NCBI RefSeq assembly: GCF_019703515.2 | Contig: NC_059358.1 | Coordinates: 50,052,594 to 50,116,593, forward strand | DNA from: Myxocyprinus asiaticus | Taxonomy: Eukaryota; Chordata; Actinopteri; Cypriniformes; Catostomidae | Reading direction: 5' to 3' | DNA length: 64,000 nt | In this document: positions 54,457-63,629 of the stretch, one piece after another | Position numbering within the stretch: position 1 is the first letter of the stretch | How the letters are laid out: the number at the start of each line of letters is the position of its first letter | Position numbers and translations under genes: made by a program | The notes under the pieces: model-generated | Seen by the model: only the letters and a program-made list of their open reading frames with translations | Told to the model about the DNA's origin: nothing | Databases searched by the model: none

Positions 54457-55291
54457 CTATGGGTTCGCTGTGAGCCCCGCTCGGTGCAGCACCCTCAGAT
54501 GTTGCATGTGCCACTGCCATTCATTGCTATAAATGATGATGTCATCTAAATAGGCAGCGGTGTAAGCTGAATGCTGTCTGAGAATTTGGTCCACGAGATG
54601 CTGAAACATAGCCGGGGCTCCAAACAAACCGAACGGAAGTGTCAAAAATTGGTGTAATCCAAACGGTGTGGAGAAGGCGGTTTTTTCACGGGAAATTGGT
54701 GTCCAGGGGATCTGCCAATAACCCTTCGTCAAATCCAATGTCGAATAAAATCGAGCAGTGCCCAACCGATCGAGCAACTCATCAACGCGAGGCATTGGAT
54801 AAGCATTAAATTTAGACACTGCGTTGACTTTCCTATAATCCACACAGAACCGTACAGACCCGTCGCTCTTAGGCACTAGAACAACTGGGCTGGACCAATC
54901 ACTGTGTGATTCTTCTATTACCCCCATATCGAGCATTGCATCCAATTCTTCCTGAACGATTTTCTTCTTGTGTTTGGGTAATCGATAGGGGGGGCTACGT
55001 ACCACGACCCCTGGCTCGGTCTCAATGTGGTGATAGATGAGGCTTGTACGTCCCGGTAGATGGGAGAACACATCTGCAAACTCCTGTTGCAACCTAGCAA
55101 CCTCGGCGAGTTGACACGGTGAGAGGTGGTCTCCGCAAGTGACCGGGGTGAACTGTTTATGTTTTGATCTCACCTCCGGTCCAAGCTCTGCCTTCTCGGG
55201 AACTACCAGAGCCAACATCACAGGGACTACCTCCCTCCACAATTTTCAGGAGATTGAGGTGGTATATTTGACGTGCACCCCCTCTATCGGT
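54457..55291 (-). pseudogene. Gmr1-type reverse transcriptase
   Basis: 261 codons open from 55242. Motifs: SSPVVLVPKSDGSVRFCVDY (about 54900-54840), FYSTLDLTKGYWQI (first catalytic Asp, about 54760-54715), TLPFGLFGAPAMFQHLVDQI (about 54640-54580) and AYLDDIIIYSNEW (catalytic YLDD, about 54560-54515). A single extra base near 55243 shifts it out of the integrase frame. It ends at a stop at 54457, where about 14 codons of the RT thumb appear deleted. Confidence 0.9.
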
Positions 55292-57983
55292 TCATTTAAC
55301 CTCATAATCGAGATCTCCCACTCGTCGTGTGACCTCAAAGGGTCCTTGCCACTTGGCGAGTAATTTAGAGCTCGATGTGGGAAGCAATACAAGCACTTTA
55401 TCTCCCGGTGCAAATTCCCTTAGCTGAGTTCCCCTGTCATACAGTCGGCGCTGTCGTTCTTGAGCTTGGAACAAATTCTCCTGTGTTAGCTGCCCCAAAG
55501 TGTGGAGTTTTGCTCTAAGATCAAGAACGTATTGAATTTCATTTTTACTGTTTGAAGGTTCCTCCTCCCAGGCCTCTCGCAATATATCAAGTACACCACA
55601 TGGATGTCGCCCATACAGCAGCACGAATGGGGAGAAGCCAGTGGAGGCTTGCGGGACCTCTCGTACTGCAAATAACAGGGGGTCAAGCCATTTATCCCAA
55701 TTTCTAGCATCGTCGTGCACGAACTTACGAATCATGTTTTTGAGGGTTTTATTAAATCGTTCCACCAGGCCATCCGTTTGAGGATGGTATACGCTAGTGC
55801 AAATCGATTTAATACTCAACAACTCGTACAGCTCGCGTAGTGTCCGTGACATAAACGTTGTGCCCTGATCGGTGAGGATTTATTTCGGAATCCCCACCCG
55901 GGAGATTATTTTGAAGAGTGCCTCCGCAACACTGCGTGCTGAGATGTTGCAAAGAGACACTGCTTCTGGATATCGTGTTGCATAGTCAACTAGGACCAAT
56001 ACAAAGCGATGTCTGTGTGCTGACCTTTCTAATGGCCCGACGAGGTCCATTCCAATTCTCTCAAAGGGGACCTCGATCAAGGGAAGAGGGCACAATGGTG
56101 CTTTTGGGGTGGCCGGTGGGTTAACCAGCTGGCATTCGTGGCATGCCGCACACCACCTGCGGACATCGCCGCCAATGCCCGGCCAACAGAAATGGGCTAT
56201 TAGACAGTTCAGTGTTTTCCTTTCTCCTAAGTGACCCGCCATGGGATTATAATGAGCCGCCTGGAATACCATTTCCCGACGGCTCCATGGAATCAAAAGT
56301 TGGGTTGTATCCTCTTTAGTCTGAGCGTCCTGTGTCACTCTATACAACCACTCATTTATAATCGCAAAATAGGGGTATAAAAGGGCAATGTCCGGCTGGA
56401 GTCGTTGACCATCGATGACTCTCACTTGGTCGAAGGCGTGTTCGAGGATTTCGTCTCGCGACTGCTCCAAAGGGAAATCCCCCTCAGGGAGTTCCCTGAG
56501 AAGGGGAGGGGCTGCAGCCTCTCCCCCTCTCTCGTCATTATGACGTGGAGCTGTCGAGGATGGCCCCGGCTCCGCCTCCCCTGCCAGAGCATCGCACATT
56601 GCACATCTCCCTAACTTCATACAGGACCCATCCACGCAAATTCCCTTTAATAAAACTCTAAAATTAGGCCAATCAGTCCGCAAAATCAGCGGATGGGTGA
56701 GGCGGGAACTAACCGCGGCCTCCACTCTATGCTTTTTCCCCTGGAATTTAACCGTCAGGGTCACCACCGGATACTTGTGAATATCCCCGTGCACACATTT
56801 CACCCTCACCATTTTAGCTGTGCCCAATACCTCGGGTTGAACCAAGCATTGGTGGACAGTGGTTTGATTACACCCGGTGTCCACCAACGCTTGGTGAGTA
56901 CCCCCCTTGACACTTACCGGTATCCGGTATGCTCCGGTCCAGTCGGGGGCAGCCTGTGGGAGGTCAGAGACCCGCACCACCGTCCCCAGCTCCATCAGAG
57001 GGCACTGATCCCGGAAGTGGTCCGTGCCCCCGCACCTCCAGCAGGCTGGTCCAGGCGCTACGCCCGCACTTGCGTTGGTGGGCACCCCCCCCTGAGGGGG
57101 AGAGCAGCGGGGCATCGGGATAGGGGAAGGTGTCGGCTCCCACACCCGGGGAACTGGTCTCAGTGGCTGAAGTCCTCCTCGTCTGCGTAGGGCAGGAACT
57201 GGACCTGGAGAGAGAGCAGAACGAGAGGAGAGAGGAGAGGGGAATGAGATAGGGGGAAGAAAGAGAGAGTGGGAGGGCTCTTCCGCCCTCGGGATCACCG
57301 CCATGTGGTCCTCCGCAAGCTGGACGGCTTCCTCCAGTGACGCCGGGCGGTGGCACTGGACCCACTCCGCCATCCCCTTTGGCAGTCAATGTATTAATTG
57401 CTCCAGTACCACCTGGTCGATGATCCCGTTGACGCCGCGGTCCCCCGCTAGCAACCATCTTCGGCAGGCATCGCGGAGCCATTGGGCGAAGGCAAACGGG
57501 CGGTCGGAGCTCTCCAGCTTCAGGCTCCGGAAGAGTTGACAACTTTCTTCCGGACTCCGACCAACCCATTGTCCGTAAGCCAGGAGGCTTGTCGCTGGCA
57601 GTTGTTGAGCCGCGAGCTTTGCTTCCCCGGACAGTAGCGGGATGAGTCGGGCCGCCCACTGGCCAAGCGGCCAGCCCCAGATCTCGGCGGTATGTTCGAA
57701 CAGATCCAGGAACGCCTCTGGGTCGTCCACCATCCCCATCTTCTGTAACGCAGGCGGGGGTAACGGCGTGTGGGTGTTCGGGGTCGCGGCTGGGGATGCC
57801 TCCTGGCTGAGGAGGCTCCGGATCACCTGTCGGTCCTCTGCTTGAGCGGGCATGAGCTCCACAAACCGGTGGTCTTGATCTTGCCGGAGCTCAAGCAGGG
57901 ATTGCTGGTGGCTCCGATGTAAGCCAGCGAGGGCTTGGAGGATCTCAGCCAGCTGGGAGGGGGTGAGGGCGACTTCCGTCCAT
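55292..57983 (-). pseudogene. Gmr1-type gag-protease-integrase
   Basis: The gag ATG is probably at 57983-57981, with a 1-base shift just after it. Gag 57862-57386 has ALQKMGMVDDPEAFLDLFEH and AARLIPLLSGEAKLAAQQL. An in-frame TGA at 57386-57388 interrupts it, then the same frame runs 57373-55880: gag end (MAEWVQCHRPASLEEAVQLA), zinc knuckle CWRCGGTDHFRDQC (residues 111-124), protease LVDTGCNQT (163-171), integrase zinc region (HLGERKTLNC ... CAACHEC, 381-414) and core start GMDLVGPLE (442-450). One TAA (55880-55882), then ILTDQGTTF and HPQTDGLVERFNKTL complete the integrase triad. It ends with LAKWQGPFEVTRRVG at 55292. One polyprotein with only two nonsense codons here. Confidence 0.9.
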
Positions 57984-57997
57984 CTTCAAACCTTTTT

Positions 57998-58015
57998 TCC
58001 TGGGTTTCGGCACCA
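57998..58015 (-). other. Gmr1-type primer-binding site, tRNA-Phe
   Basis: On the minus strand TGGTGCCGAAACCCAGGA, which matches the complement of the tRNA-Phe 3' end (TGGTGCCGAAACCCGGGA) at 17 of 18 positions. One base separates it from the 5' LTR. Confidence 0.85.
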
Positions 58016-58016
58016 G

Positions 58017-58390
58017 TGTAACACTTCTCAATGAAAGGAGGAGGCGAGAAGCAGATTTCCTGGTTCAGGTAAGCGTTTTATTCTCCTCACTGCAGCAGAT
58101 ACACTCTTTCAGGGTTTTCACACTGTTCAATAATTCACTCTCAAAACAAACAAACTTCTTCACAATAATAAACTCTAAGCTTCGCAATAATAAACTCTTG
58201 GCTTCACAATAGGATCTCTGATACCCAGGCTCTCTCTCTCGTCTACTTGCGGTGTGGCTCTATTTATGCCGCTCTACCCGTGCTCACTGAAATTAGAGAC
58301 AGGTGTTAGACATAATTTAGCTTAGGTGTAAGCGCCCTTACCGCTTTCTCTCTCTCCGGAGAGATGCTTGACCACGCCCCCGCTGCCACA
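58017..58390 (-). repeat. Gmr1-type element 5' LTR (374 bp)
   Basis: TGTAACAC ... GCTGCCACA on the plus strand. GTTTTATT near 58074 holds the reversed AATAAAAC signal; TATTTATGC near 58259 is a possible reversed TATA region. Confidence 0.85.
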
Positions 58391-58712
58391 GATATGTAAT
58401 ATGATATAAAAATAATATGAATGTTTAGGTTATATTTTAACTAGTGTTTATGCTGCCTCATTATCATCAACGAAGCTTGTGCTCGCAAATACCTGTTCGG
58501 GTGTAAATGTGTCAAATGTGCTGTAAATATGCCTGGTCAATGAAGTGCGTGAATGAGTAAATGTTTGCGGTGTGCTATCTCCGGTAATGGCCAATTGACA
58601 GACATATACAGCATGTGTCTATACCCATTAATTTTCCGTCAATTATGTATATAGGCTACTGGTATTATACTTTGGAATATATATGTAATAATAGTTTTCA
58701 ACTTTTTTTTAG

Positions 58713-58797
58713 GAATGTGGCTGCATCACTCTCGCCTTCACCTGCCATTTGCACTAGGAGGGCACGCAGCACCCCAATCGAAAATCAGAAAGAATAA
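58713..58797 (+). pseudogene. piggyBac exon 2 remnant
   Basis: A T-rich tract and AG (58711-58712) form an acceptor. The exon continues the exon-1 frame as NVAASLSPSPAICTRRARS and TPIENQKE, then TAA at 58795-58797. Basic and Ser/Pro-rich, like the segment following the acidic N-terminus of piggyBac transposases. The stop probably reflects decay; no catalytic exon follows. Confidence 0.6.
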
Positions 58798-58927
58798 GAA
58801 CACATTTACCCATTATTTTACAGTTAGTTTAATTTTGTTTATATAATTAGTGATAATAAAATATGTGCCTGTATGACTTTACTATTTATTTATTTATTTA
58901 TTTTATTATTATTATTTGTTTTTAAAG

Positions 58928-59002
58928 GAATGTAGCTGCATCACTCTCGCCTTCAACTGCAACTTGCACTAGGAGGGCACGCAGCACCCCAATCGAAAAT
59001 CA
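58928..59002 (+). repeat. Duplicate of piggyBac exon 2
   Basis: GAATGTAGCTGCATCACTCT onward repeats 58713-58790 with four or five differences, again behind an AG. It runs straight into the Rex1 tail (AATCAGAATCAGAATGAGC), so the Rex1 fragment was inserted at its AAAATCAGAA end. Confidence 0.8.
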
Positions 59003-59200
59003 GAATCAGAATGAGCTTTAATGCCAAGTATACTTACACATACAAGGAATTTGTCTTGGTGACAGGAGCTTCCAGTACACAACAATACAAAAACAGCAAC
59101 AAGACTTTTAAAAAAATAATTAAAATTGAATAAAAAATAGATAAATACTGAAAAGAAAAAAGTATATATACTTTATTTTTATATTTTTTTTTTTGTTGTG
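58984..59200 (-). mobile_element. Rex1 3' tail fragment, 5'-truncated
   Basis: Matches 30597-30780 nearly base for base (GGCATTAAAGCTCATTCTGA tail, GTGTACTGGAAGCTCCTGTC on the minus strand). Contains only 3' UTR, as expected for a 5'-truncated LINE insertion. Confidence 0.8.
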
Positions 59201-59204
59201 AATA

Positions 59205-59254
59205 CACAATAGACATATATATATATATATACATACACACACACACACACACAT

Positions 59255-59322
<68 letters not shown>

Positions 59323-59342
59323 ATATATAAATATATATACAC
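59205..59342. repeat. (TA)n and (CA)n microsatellite
   Basis: Compound array next to Tc1-b, as at Tc1-a. Continues at 60026-60066 on the other side. Confidence 0.9.
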
Positions 59343-60021
59343 AGTTGTGCTCAAAAGTTTGCATACACTGGCAGAAATTGTGAAATTTTGGCAATGGTTT
59401 TGAAAATATGACTGATCATTAAAAAATCTTTTATTTATGGTTAGTGATCATATGAAGCCATTTATTATCACATAGTTGTTTGGCTCCTTTTTAAATCATA
59501 ATAGTAACAGAAATCACCCAAATGGCCCTGATCAAAAGTTTACATACCCTTGAATGTTTGGCCTTGTTACAGACACACGAGGTGACACACACAGGTTTAA
59601 ATGGCAATTAAAGGTTAATTTCCCACACCTGTGGCTTTTTAAATTGCAATTAGTGTCTGTGTATAAATAGTCAATGAGTTTGTTAGCTCTCACGTGGATG
59701 CACTGAGCAGACTAGATACTGAGCCATGGGGAGCAGAAAAGAACTGTCAAAATACCTGTGTAACAAGGTAATGGAACTTTATAAAGATGGAAAAGGATAT
59801 AAAAAGATATCCAAAGCCTTGAAAATGCCAGTCAGTACTGTTCAATCACTTATTAAGAAGTGGAAAATTTAGGGATCTCTTGATACCAAGCCAAGGTCAG
59901 GTAGACCAATAAAGATTTCAGCCACAACTGCCAGAAGAGTTTTTTTGCATGATCAGTCATATTTTCAAAATCAATGCCAAAATTTCACAATTTCTGCCAG
60001 TGTATGCAAACTTTTGAGCAC

Positions 60022-60025
<4 letters not shown>
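59343..60025 (+). mobile_element. Internally deleted Tc1 element (Tc1-b)
   Basis: 76-bp terminal inverted repeats (59343-59418, 59950-60025) with about two mismatches. Between them are the left untranslated part and the first 70-odd codons of a transposase, then a deletion junction at about 59940. Same family as Tc1-a. It could be mobilised only by a transposase from elsewhere. Confidence 0.9.
59726..59940 (+). pseudogene. Tc1-b transposase N-terminal fragment
   Basis: ATG at 59726. It encodes the first helix-turn-helix of the paired-like domain (CNKVMELYKDGKGYKKISKA, MPVSTVQSLIKKWK), a TAG at about 59871, then GSLDTKPRSGRPIKIS and ATTARR up to the deletion. The DDE domain is gone. Better preserved than Tc1-a at the start, and it lacks the LTR insertion, so it shows the empty site. 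Confidence 0.85.
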
Positions 60026-60072
<47 letters not shown>

Positions 60073-60074
<2 letters not shown>

Positions 60075-60205
60075 GTGCATCTGCAAATTATTCACAGTGC
60101 TTCACTTTTTCCACATTTTGTTAAGTTACAGCCTTATTCCAAAATGGATTAAATTAATTATTTTACTAAAATTTCTACAAACAATACCCCATAATGACAA
60201 TGTGT
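60073..60205 (+). repeat. Terminal fragment of another Tc1-like family
   Basis: CAGTGCATCTGCAAATTATT, then CACAGTGCTTCACTTTTTCC and CAATACCCCATAATGACAAT: I recognise this as the end of a common fish Tc1/mariner family. Only one end is present. Confidence 0.55.
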
Positions 60206-60414
60206 ATGTGTAGCCTACTAACTGTGTGTAACCATCCACCTTTGGTAATACTCTCATTTCTCCCTATGTGCACTGATTATTTTTCTTTCATCTCGCACTG
60301 TCCCAATTTGCAATTTTGCCCTGAATATCTCTTTTGCACTTTCTTTTGTACCACTGCTCTATGTGTTGTTTCATGAGTAAATCCGTTCATCAAAGAATCC
60401 TGAAATAAAATTGT

Positions 60415-60725
60415 ACACAGCTGTTTTCAATATTGATGATAATAATAAATGTTTCTTGAGCAGTAAATCAGCATATTAGTATGATTTCTGAAGGATTATG
60501 TGACACTCAAGACTGCAGTAATGATGCTGAAAATTAAGCTTTAATCACAAGAATAAATTGCATTTTACATTATTTTCAAATAGAAAACAGTTATTTTAAA
60601 TTGTAAAAATATTTCACAATATCACTGTTTTTGCTGTATTTTGAATCAAATAAATGCAGCCTGGGTGAGCAGAAGAAACTTCTTTAAAAACATTAAAAAA
60701 TCTTAAACGGTAGTGTGGGTCTTAA
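60415..60725. repeat. Dispersed fish repeat ('TTTCTTGAGCAG')
   Basis: GTTTCTTGAGCAGTAAATCA, TCTGAAGGATTATGTGACAC and AAATAAATGCAGCCTGGGTG are hallmarks of a high-copy non-autonomous repeat in cyprinid genomes. Ends near CTTAAACGGTAGTGTGGGT. Class uncertain. Confidence 0.5.
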
Positions 60726-61339
60726 GTTTTTAAGTAAAGTCTTTATTTAAACAAAACATATAGTCAGATTACTTATTTGAACTTAAACTTGATTTTGTGA
60801 ATAAGCTACAAACAATACATTCAATCTCCTCACATTCATTCTCTCTCAGTCACATTCCTCATAGACCCAGGGGAAGGGTCTTTGTCTCCTCAGGTGTGAA
60901 TCACATCGGTATTCGTGATCATCCACGCCTCCTCGCATATGGCCTTTCTAACACTAAAAGTGTCTTACAAAAGTTAAATGACTATGTTGTTTTGTATGAA
61001 TGAGTGATCAGGATGGTTTTTACATCATTTTGTAGCAACTCTAGGCTACAAGATCCAGTTCTCAAAAGTCTTGTGAACAAATGTTTAGTATGTGTTATAT
61101 GGCCTTATTTCAGTGACTTAAATTTTTTTATTTTCTAAAACCATGAATAAATGTTATTTTCTAAAAAATGCAAACATGTACAAACATGTTGCTCACATAT
61201 TATTGTAGCCCAGTTTGTGCTGAATACAGTGTTATCAGACTTTAGCCATTAATATGTTTTTAAGCAACTGGAAAAAGCACAAATGTCAAGGCATGTCTAA
61301 ACTTCTCCAGGGCCCAAAACACCCTCAGACCTCAGAGGG
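60726..61339 (+). other. piggyBac 3' terminal region
   Basis: No coding motif seen. Ends in the right TIR GACCTCAGAGGG. Contains A/T-rich runs and AATAAATG near 61146, a possible poly(A) signal for the lost transposase. Confidence 0.5.
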
Positions 61340-61796
61340 TTAATGTCTCTAGATCTCCAGGATTTTGAGTTATTTGACATATTGTCTTCCTAGAACAGTT
61401 AAGAATCAGAGTGTATCGAATCTCACCAGTTTATGACCTAAAAAGTATTAAAACTTGTTTTGTTCTTTATTCTTGGCAATTTTTTATTTTGAAGGTTTCT
61501 ACATTTGTTGGTTTCTGCTTTCTCTTGCTCCTGTTTCTCTATTAGTTGTACCTGGATCAAACCTTCCTCTGAAATCCCCGACATTCACCGTGATCAAATC
61601 ACTACAAGTAAATCAAACTTAATATAACTTTTAATTTATTATTAGTAGTAGTATTAAAGGAAATAATAAGATTGGAGATGCCATGCGAGGAGCAGACAGT
61701 GAGCTCTGTGCACTTTGCTAGTTTTTTGATTATTTTCATGTTCTAATCCAGTGAGATTTGATACACCCAGCTATATATTTGTTCTTTGAGGTAAAC

Positions 61797-62499
61797 ATGG
61801 CATAGAAGTCAAATTCCTCGGGCTCTGGAGACATTAAAAGACACTTACGTGCTCAGGCTGAAACCTCTGATGGGCCTGCGGACCAGGGACTCAGTTTGAA
61901 CGGTGTGGCGGGAGAAATCTAGCGTCAACTGTCCAACATGTCTGTGATGCTGATGAAGGTTGTTGCTGATTTGGAGGATCTCGCTGAAATATGTTGATCG
62001 ATTACGGCGATGGAAACAAAATTCTCTTGAGTTGGTTACAAGAGTGGCAGATGTTGAGAAACTGATCAATTATCTGGAGTCATCGGAAAGGGAATTATCA
62101 GCTAATCCACTAGCGACCAAAATAGACGTGGAAAGCATTTTGGAAAAACTGGAAGATTTGGAAAATAGGAGCCGATGAAATAACGTATGGATTGTTGGAA
62201 TTCCTGAGCACGAAGAAGGCAGAGATATGGTGAAATTAGACAAGCTCTTCCCGAGTCTGCTCGACATAACAGGCCATAAGCTGGAAATCGAGCGAGCTCA
62301 CAGGGTACCGGCTCGCAGATCTGCTGAGGGGGACAGGCCCCAATCAACTCTGGCCAAATTTCTAAGATCATCCGATAAAGATCTCATGTTGCGTGAGACA
62401 AGGAGCAAAGGAAAGCTTTTTTGGAAGAATCACAATATTTTCTTGTTCCCGGACTTTGCGAATTCAATGAGAGAAACACGATCGATTCAAGGAATGTAA
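61797..62499 (+). pseudogene. L1-d ORF1 (RNA-binding protein)
   Basis: ATG at 61797 with a TAG two codons later (61803-61805). Then DIKRHLRAQAE matches L1-c. The coiled coil includes KLINYLESSERELSAN and ILEKLEDLENRSR (61960-62178); a TGA follows. The RRM-like part reads NNVWIVGIPEHEEGRDM, then HKLEIERAHRVPARRS and the C-terminal domain up to 62499 (LFWKNHNIFLFPDFANSM). This is the layout of L1 ORF1p, a trimeric RNA chaperone. Two stops and one frame change. Confidence 0.85.
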
Positions 62500-63328
62500 G
62501 CAACTCTTACATCAACAGAAGATCGCTGTTGCACTGATGTTTCTGGCCAAACTGAGAATAGATACTAAGGATAGCCGCAAAGTATTTATGTGTCCCAAGC
62601 AAGCACTGTCCTTCATAGAAACAATGGGTGAGTAAGCCATTTGGTGTTTCTCATGTAGCTCCAGAGTGGATTAACTCGCTGTACTTACTCTTGGCTGTCT
62701 GAGGAAGCTGGGCACCATTTTGTTTCTGTTTGTGTTGGTTCCGCCTAGTGGTCGGAGTTTATTTTGTGGAATAACACTCCTTCAAGAAACATTTGCATGG
62801 ACGGAAGATCGCTTTTACACTGAAGTTCCGGGCCAGATTGAGATGAATACTAAGGATGGCCGCAAAATATCTACATGCCCACACAAAGGATGTCTTTTAT
62901 AAAAGCTGACTGACTAAGTCATGGTGCTTTTTTTTATGCGGCCTCCGAGTGAATTTGACTGGCTTAATACACTCTTGACCATCCAAGGAACCGGGACGCC
63001 TGTTTTATTTATTTTTGTGCTGGTTCCACCTAGCGGCTGGAGTTTGTTTTATGGAATAACAATGCTTTGGGACAGTTGTGGATGAATCTGTTCGTTCTTT
63101 GTGCTTATGCCTCCTGTTGGCTGGAGTTTGTTTTGTGGAGTATTTTTGTGGGACATTGGAATGATTACATCAGTTACCGCTGTCGTGCGCGGGGTTAATG
63201 CGCACGTTTTTCTTTTTTCTGTTTGTTTGGTTCTGGGGGAAGTTCGGTTTGATTGTTGCACTAATGTTGGAATGTGGTCTGTATAATCTTGTTTTTGATA
63301 CAAAATTTATTTTTTCTATTATATCAAA
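62500..63328 (+). other. L1-d inter-ORF region
   Basis: Contains GGTTCC(G/A)CCTAG(T/C)GG(T/C)(C/T)GGAGTTT at about 62737 and 63022 and a related GCCTCCTGTTGGCTGGAGTT at 63108, the same repeats as 50950-51880. Otherwise no coding signal. Confidence 0.6.
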
Positions 63329-63629
63329 ATGTCAAATGTTAATATGAGTGGGTTATCTTTCTCCACATGGAATGTGAATGGGTTGGGGTACCCCATAAAT
63401 AGAAGAAAGGTTATTTATTTTCTTAAGCATAACAAATGTGATATAGTGTTTCTTCAAGAAACATCTTTCCTCGCAGGAAGCTGAAACATTTGGGAAGATA
63501 TGGGGTGGGCATGTTTTCTTTAGTGCTGGCTCAAGTAAGAGCAGGGGAGTCATTACATTGATAAGTAAACATCTACAATTCAAATCTCTCAAACAGATTA
63601 AGGATAAATTAGAGAGAATCAGAATATTG
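63329..63629 (+). pseudogene. L1-d ORF2 endonuclease start
   Basis: ATG at 63329: MSNVNMSGLSFSTWNVNGLG with the conserved N of the endonuclease, then CDIVFLQETSF (catalytic Glu) at about 63438-63470. A TGA follows at about 63483, and the domain is cut at 63630 by the LTR. Confidence 0.85.

Larger units (their letters stand above)
53368..58390 (-). mobile_element. Full-length Gmr1-type Ty3/Gypsy element (integrase before RT)
   Basis: LTRs at 53368-53759 and 58017-58390, 5-bp duplication GATAT (53363-53367 and 58391-58395), tRNA-Phe primer site (57998-58015). On the minus strand one gag-pol frame reads gag, zinc knuckle, protease, integrase, RT, RNase H. Integrase upstream of RT is the Ty1/copia-like order known for Gmr1-like Gypsy elements of deuterostomes; ordinary Gypsy elements end with integrase. 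A few stops and frameshifts inactivate it. It lies in the intron of the piggyBac remnant. Confidence 0.9.
52462..61339 (+). mobile_element. piggyBac-type DNA transposon with nested insertions
   Basis: Ends CCCTCTGGGGTC (52462) and GACCTCAGAGGG (61339), a 12-bp terminal inversion with one mismatch. Flanked by TTAA at 52458-52461 and 61340-61343. Contains a two-exon remnant of an acidic N-terminal protein (53032-58797) but no recognisable DDD catalytic domain. Its interior holds the Gmr1-type element, a Rex1 tail, a Tc1 copy and other repeats, which account for most of the 8.9 kb. The superfamily is inferred from TTAA, the CCC ends and the acidic N-terminus. Confidence 0.8.
47171..61600 (-). 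mobile_element. L1-clade LINE (L1-c), near full length, split by piggyBac
   Basis: Minus strand: 5' UTR (about 61600-61381), ORF1 start ATG at 61380-61378, piggyBac insertion (52462-61339 plus TTAA), rest of ORF1 (to about 51881), inter-ORF region, ORF2 (about 50890-47500) and a 3' UTR with AATAAA-like signal and an A-rich tail read as AACAACAACAAAAAAG at 47171-47190. Same family as L1-b and L1-d. The 5' border is not defined exactly. Confidence 0.85.
61680..63629 (+). mobile_element. L1-clade LINE (L1-d), 5' half
   Basis: 5' UTR, ORF1, inter-ORF region and the first 100 codons of ORF2, cut by LTR copy C at 63630. Same family as L1-c, from which it is separated by a shared head-to-head 5' region. 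5' border uncertain. Confidence 0.85.

Noticed and set aside
56964..57659. 231-codon frame overlapping Gmr1 gag
   Set aside because: Same strand, alternative frame of the gag-protease region. It has no motifs, while the other frame carries the zinc knuckle and protease.
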